DNA of 26,878 nt from UBA7672 sp035995285 (lineage in GTDB: Bacteria > Pseudomonadota > Alphaproteobacteria > Caulobacterales > Hyphomonadaceae). The position numbers were made by a program, and so were the translations under genes. Shown one piece after another: positions 23,459-26,878 of the stretch. Under the pieces are notes generated by a model. That model was not told where the DNA came from. It saw only the letters and a program-made list of their open reading frames with translations, and did no database searches. The stretch covers positions 1-26,878 of the forward strand of contig DASYKO010000170.1 in assembly GCA_035995285.1 (NCBI GenBank), read 5' to 3'. Each line of letters opens with the position of its first letter. Positions within the stretch are counted from its first letter, which is position 1.

Positions 23459-23788
23459 TCAGCTCGCAACGAACCGGCTATCGGGCGCTGGGAGAAGTTC
23501 CAGCTCCTCCCAGAGGCAAACCATATTGCCGCCAGCCAAAGGGCGAGCGCCGACAAGAGTACGGTCAGCAGCGACCTCGGCCTGGATAACGACAACCGGA
23601 GTGGCTCTGCCATCCTCATCATGGTGAATAGCGCAGGCCGGAATGCTAATTGGGTGCGGCGCGCTTCCAACCGGAATGTGGAAGACTGCTCTGCCATCTA
23701 CCACGTCACGTTCGGTCGCGGCTCGGCCTGAGATCGCGGGCGTGTTCCGCCAGTTAGCCGGATTCAGTGGCCCCCACAGATCTTCCAT
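23459..23788 (-). CDS. Hypothetical protein, 109 residues
   Basis: I do not recognise this protein. It begins MEDLWGPLNPANWRNTPAIS, has a middle section DVVDGRAVFHIPVGSAPHPI and ends LWEELELLPAPDSRFVAS, with mixed beta-rich composition, two cysteines, no signal peptide and no membrane span. An AGAGG and an overlapping GGGAG precede the ATG at 23788. The base composition is visibly less GC-biased than the neighbours and rare codons are frequent, which hints at transfer. An alternative frame at 23380-23697 overlaps it and looks less protein-like. It lies 48 bases after the M13 peptidase on the same strand, so co-transcription is possible. Confidence 0.6.
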   Translation of the reverse strand: MEDLWGPLNPANWRNTPAISGRAATERDVVDGRAVFHIPVGSAPHPISIPACAIHHDEDGRATPVVVIQAEVAADRTLVGARPLAGGNMVCLWEELELLPAPDSRFVAS

Positions 23789-23836
23789 TCTCCCACCTCT
23801 GCAGAGTCGTGGCGGTCGCTAAGCCTCGCCGCCTGT

Positions 23837-25882
23837 TTACCAGATCAACACACGCTGGTCCGGCGCGAGGTAGTTCTTCTGGCCGGCTTTCACATCGAAG
23901 GCGGCGTACCACGCGTCGATGTTGCGCACCGGGGCGATGGTGCGGAAGTAGGCGGGGGAGTGTGGGTCGGTGGCGATGAGGACGCGGAGCGCTTCGTCGC
24001 GGACGAGGCCGCGCCAGACCTGGCCCCAGCCGAGGAAGAAGCGCTGGTCGCCCGTGAAGCCGTCGAGCACGGGCGCCTCCTTGCCCTTGAGCGCCTTGTG
24101 ATAGGCGACATAGGCCACCTGCATCCCGCCATTGTCGCCGATGTTCTCGCCCAGCGTGAGGCGGCCATTGACGTGCAGGCCGGGCAGGGCCTCGAAGGCC
24201 GAGTATTGATCGGCCAGCTTGTCGACCAGCGTCTTGAAGCGGGCGACATCGTCGGCGCCCCACCAGTCATGCAGCACGCCATGGCCGTCGGACTTGGCGC
24301 CCTGATCGTCGAAGCCGTGGCCCATCTCGTGGCCGATCACGGCGCCGATGCCGCCATAGTTCACGGCGAGGTCTGCGTTGGGATCGAAGAAGGGCGGCTG
24401 CAGGATCGCGGCCGGGAAGGTGATTTCGTTGAAGACGGAATTGTAGGAGGCGTTCACCGTCTGCGGGGTCATGCCCCATTCCTCGCGGTCGGTCTTCTTG
24501 CCGAGGCGGGTGAAGCGGCGGCGCTGGTCGAAGGTCTGGGCGGCGATGGAGTTGCCGTAGGCGTCGCCCTTTTTGATCGTCATGGCGGAATAATCGCGCC
24601 ACTTGTCGGGATAGCCGATCTTGGGCCGGAACAGGGCGAGCTTTTCGGCGGCGCGTTTCTTGGTGTCGGCGCTCATCCAGGAGAGCTTGGAGATGCGCTC
24701 AGCGTAGGCTTCGCGCATGGTCTCGACCAGGGCCTGCATCTTGGCTTTTGAGTCGGGCGGGAAGTGCTTGGCGACGTAGAGACGGCCGATGGCCTCGCCC
24801 ATGGCGCCGTTGAGAGCGGCGATGGCGCGCTTGTCGCGCGAGCGCTGTTCGGGTTGGCCGTTGAGCGTCTTGCCGAAGAAGGCGAACTGTTCCTCGTCGA
24901 AGGCTTTCGGGAGCACATCGGCGGAGGCGCGCAGGGCGTGATAGGTTGCGTACGCCTTGAGCGTCGGCAGGGGAGCATTGGCCCAGGCGTCACCCAAGGG
25001 GCCTACGGCGTCGAGCTGGCGGACGATGACGTTCTGGGCCGAACCGACGAGGCTGGCTTCGAAGGCCGGCGTCCACGGGAAGTTCGGCGACAGGGTCTTG
25101 AGCTCGGCGACGGTGCGCGGGTTATAGGTCTTGTCGCGCTCGCGCAGGGCTTCGGGCAGCCAGTGATAGCCGGCGAGCTTCTGTTCGAAGGCGAGGATGT
25201 CGTCGGCTTTCTTGGCTGAGTCGGCCACGCCGGCGAGGGAGAGCATCTTGTCGATGTGCGCCTTGTAGGCGGCGATGATCTCGGGCTTGGAGGTGGGGCC
25301 GGAGTAGAAGGTGCGGTTGGGCAGGCCGAGGCCTGACTGGTTGACCGAGAGCGTGTAGATGTCCGGGTTCTTTGCGTCCGGGCCGACGCCCCAGCCGAGC
25401 GGGGCGATGACGGGCGAGCCGGGGCGGGCCGCGATCACGGCGAGCTTGGCGGCGTCGGGCGCCGCTTCGATTTCATCCAGCAGCGGCTTGATGGGGGCGA
25501 GGCCCTTGGCCTCGATGGCGGCGGTGTCGATATAGGCGGTGTAGAAATCGGCGATGCGCTGTTCGTCCGTGCCGGGCTTGTTGGTCTTGGCGACGGTGGC
25601 TTCGACGAGGGCCTTCACGTCGAGGTCGGCCTGTTCGCGCAGTTCGTCGAACGCGCCCCAGCGTGTGCGGTCTCCGGGGATCTTGGCGTTCTTCTGCCAG
25701 GTTCCGCCATTGTAGAGGGCGAAGTCGTCGCCGGGCTTTACCGCTTTATCCATGCCGGCGAGATCGAAGCCCCAAGGCTTGATCTTCGGGGCTTTGGCGG
25801 CTTGCGCGAAGGCAGGCATGCCCTCGCTGGCGGTGAGAAGTGCGATACCGGCGGCGCTCAGGAAAAATGTGCGGCGGTCCAT
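23837..25882 (-). CDS. M13 (neprilysin-type) zinc metallopeptidase with Tat signal
   Basis: A 681-residue M13 family endopeptidase. The N-terminus MDRRTFFLSAAGIALL is a twin-arginine signal, with the hydrophobic region ending near AFAQ, so a folded export to the periplasm is expected. The zinc site HEMGH is at residues 518-522, with third ligand Glu579 in ENIGD. NASYNSVFNEITFPAAILQ before it (substrate-binding motif region) and the C-terminal W match the family. Length is normal. ATG 25882 is preceded by AGGGGA 8 bases upstream. Bacterial M13 enzymes cut oligopeptides; the substrate here is unknown. Divergent from the DUF433 gene across 160 bases. Confidence 0.96.
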   Translation of the reverse strand: MDRRTFFLSAAGIALLTASEGMPAFAQAAKAPKIKPWGFDLAGMDKAVKPGDDFALYNGGTWQKNAKIPGDRTRWGAFDELREQADLDVKALVEATVAKTNKPGTDEQRIADFYTAYIDTAAIEAKGLAPIKPLLDEIEAAPDAAKLAVIAARPGSPVIAPLGWGVGPDAKNPDIYTLSVNQSGLGLPNRTFYSGPTSKPEIIAAYKAHIDKMLSLAGVADSAKKADDILAFEQKLAGYHWLPEALRERDKTYNPRTVAELKTLSPNFPWTPAFEASLVGSAQNVIVRQLDAVGPLGDAWANAPLPTLKAYATYHALRASADVLPKAFDEEQFAFFGKTLNGQPEQRSRDKRAIAALNGAMGEAIGRLYVAKHFPPDSKAKMQALVETMREAYAERISKLSWMSADTKKRAAEKLALFRPKIGYPDKWRDYSAMTIKKGDAYGNSIAAQTFDQRRRFTRLGKKTDREEWGMTPQTVNASYNSVFNEITFPAAILQPPFFDPNADLAVNYGGIGAVIGHEMGHGFDDQGAKSDGHGVLHDWWGADDVARFKTLVDKLADQYSAFEALPGLHVNGRLTLGENIGDNGGMQVAYVAYHKALKGKEAPVLDGFTGDQRFFLGWGQVWRGLVRDEALRVLIATDPHSPAYFRTIAPVRNIDAWYAAFDVKAGQKNYLAPDQRVLIW

Positions 25883-26042
25883 GGGCGAAATCCCCTGCAG
25901 GAAACTGCGTTGAAGGTTTTGCCGGGAGATGACGGTCCCCGGCCTCGGCGCATGCTAGGCGAGGCGGACGTGCGGGACAAGAAACCGCGCCCCAGATGCT
26001 GCCGATCTCGCAACCATGCCCAATCTGTGGTAACGCAAAGGC

Positions 26043-26267
26043 ATGGCTCAAGAACGCATCCGCCGCGATCCGAAGATCATGATGGGCAAGCCCTGTATTG
26101 CGGGCACGCGCATCACGGTCGAGGCAATCCTTGAAGACCTCGGCGACGGGATGACGACGCCGCAGGTGCTTGAGGCTTATGAAGACCTTACCGAGGCGGA
26201 CGTGCACGCGGCGCTGAGCTATGCGGCCGGGTACCTGCGCGAGGAAGGCATACTCGCAGCGGAGTAG
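26043..26267 (+). CDS. DUF433 family protein, probable antitoxin
   Basis: A 74-residue protein with the full DUF433 pattern: RIRRDPKIMMGKPCIAGTRI, TVEAILEDLGDGMTTPQVLE and AYEDLTEADVHAALSYAAGY. The fold is a small helix-turn-helix-like domain. These proteins are usually encoded directly ahead of a DUF5615 PIN-like protein and are thought to act as antitoxins that bind DNA and the partner. Here the partner begins within 15 bases of the stop. ATG 26043 is preceded by a weak AAAGG. The antitoxin role is inferred from pairing. Confidence 0.88.
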   Translation: MAQERIRRDPKIMMGKPCIAGTRITVEAILEDLGDGMTTPQVLEAYEDLTEADVHAALSYAAGYLREEGILAAE

Positions 26268-26279
26268 TTGGGGGCGGGG

Positions 26280-26654
26280 GTGGCGGTTCTGTTCTATGCG
26301 GATGAGGACTGCCCAGGTCCAGTCGTACGCGCCCTGCGCGGCGCCGGCTTCGACCTCGTGGCACAGCGGGACATTGCGCGTGGGGTTCCCGATGATGATG
26401 TGTTGAGGCGTTCGGCGATGGCTGGACGCGTGCTGATCACGCGCGACCTCGGATTTGGGCGGCTAACGGTTCTTGATCAATTGCCTGCAGTCGGCGTGAT
26501 CATTGTCCGGTTGCGCGGCCAGGGCGATTGGGCGGCACGCGCGGTCCGCGTTGTTGAGGCAGTGACGATGCTGGGAGATGGTGCGGCGGGCCACATCTCG
26601 ACGATCGACTGGCACATGACCCGCACCCGTCCTCTGGCGCAGGGATCGGCCTAG
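26280..26654 (+). CDS. DUF5615 PIN-like protein, probable toxin of the pair
   Basis: About 124 residues. The DUF5615 PIN-like family starts with a short strand then ADE-C-P-P: here VLFYADEDCPGPVVRALRGA, followed by GVPDDDVLRRSA and VLITRDLGFGRL, which supply the acidic residues of a putative metal-dependent nuclease site. I chose GTG 26280 because family proteins begin 3-6 residues before ADE and a GGGGGCGGGG purine run precedes it; TTG 26268, directly after the DUF433 stop, is an alternative. Its TAG overlaps the coq7 stop on the other strand in a shared CTAG. Toxin activity is inferred from the family and pairing. Confidence 0.82.
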   Translation: MAVLFYADEDCPGPVVRALRGAGFDLVAQRDIARGVPDDDVLRRSAMAGRVLITRDLGFGRLTVLDQLPAVGVIIVRLRGQGDWAARAVRVVEAVTMLGDGAAGHISTIDWHMTRTRPLAQGSA

Positions 26655-26878
26655 ACTTTCTCGCTGATCCGGATCGCCAGGCGGCAGCCTGCGCTGATCA
26701 GGGCGGAGAGGACCGGATAGCCGGGGGCCTGGGCTGCGCCTTCGGCGGTGGCGAGGTCCTTGTGGGCGATTTCCTCGTCGCGGAATTTGGAAAGTTTTGC
26801 CGCGAGGTCTTTTTCGCCGGCGGCTTCGAGTTCGGCGACCTGGTCGCCATAGTGTTCCTCGATCACGCTTTCGACCGC
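26651..26878 (-). CDS. coq7: Demethoxyubiquinone hydroxylase Coq7, C-terminal part (5' end outside window)
   Basis: The last 75 residues of a COQ7 di-iron hydroxylase, which performs a late ring hydroxylation in ubiquinone synthesis. Visible are AVESVIEEHYGDQVAELE, FRDEEIAHKDLA with the EIAH iron-binding ExxH, and GYPVLSALISAGCRLAIRIS followed by the terminal EKV. The frame is open to the window edge, so the start and the first ExxH motif lie beyond it; the GTG at 26866 is internal. The stop codon overlaps that of the convergent DUF5615 gene in a four-base CTAG. It complements ubiG in the same window, although the two are 17 kb apart. Confidence 0.93.
   Translation of the reverse strand, partial: AVESVIEEHYGDQVAELEAAGEKDLAAKLSKFRDEEIAHKDLATAEGAAQAPGYPVLSALISAGCRLAIRISEKV

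Overview
The window is GC-rich, densely coded alphaproteobacterial chromosome. Likely order Caulobacterales, perhaps a Hyphomonadaceae-like lineage; this is inferred from the Tad/Cpa gene set, the ubiG-lysC-ptsP-rodZ-ispG backbone, two ubiquinone genes (ubiG, coq7) and protein style. No rRNA, tRNA, insertion sequence, prophage or CRISPR array was found.

Layout. (1) 1-7040: the distal part of a Tad/Flp pilus operon on the plus strand, cpaC (5' end outside the window), cpaD, cpaE, cpaF, tadB, tadC, with gaps of 10-21 bases or a 4-base overlap. It encodes the outer-membrane secretin, its lipoprotein partner, the localisation ATPase, the motor ATPase and two inner-membrane platform proteins. (2) 7041-8258: 1.2 kb with no convincing gene but several inverted-repeat and hairpin families. 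(3) 8259-11307: a DUF924 protein and ubiG on the minus strand, then lysC divergently on plus. (4) 11308-14149: an apparent insertion in the backbone, holding a palindromic repeat pair, a lipoprotein pectinesterase gene broken by one amber codon, an rpsU gene with no normal start codon at the conserved position, a DUF1801 gene remnant with a 20-base duplication, and a small secreted protein. (5) 14403-19355: ptsP (nitrogen-PTS enzyme I), a RodZ-like protein and ispG. (6) 19439-22705: a secreted cytochrome-PQQ dehydrogenase followed by a CE15-like lipoprotein esterase, plausibly one unit for periplasmic carbohydrate or alcohol use. (7) 22708-25882: minus-strand GST, an orphan small protein and a Tat-exported M13 metallopeptidase. 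(8) 26043-26878: a DUF433/DUF5615 toxin-antitoxin-like pair whose end overlaps convergently with coq7, which is cut by the window edge.

I did not find a clearly new multi-gene system. The points most worth attention are the paired hairpin repeats whose stems co-vary between copies (7059-7248 and 11319-11424), the apparent AUC start of rpsU, and the single-codon interruption of the pectinesterase.
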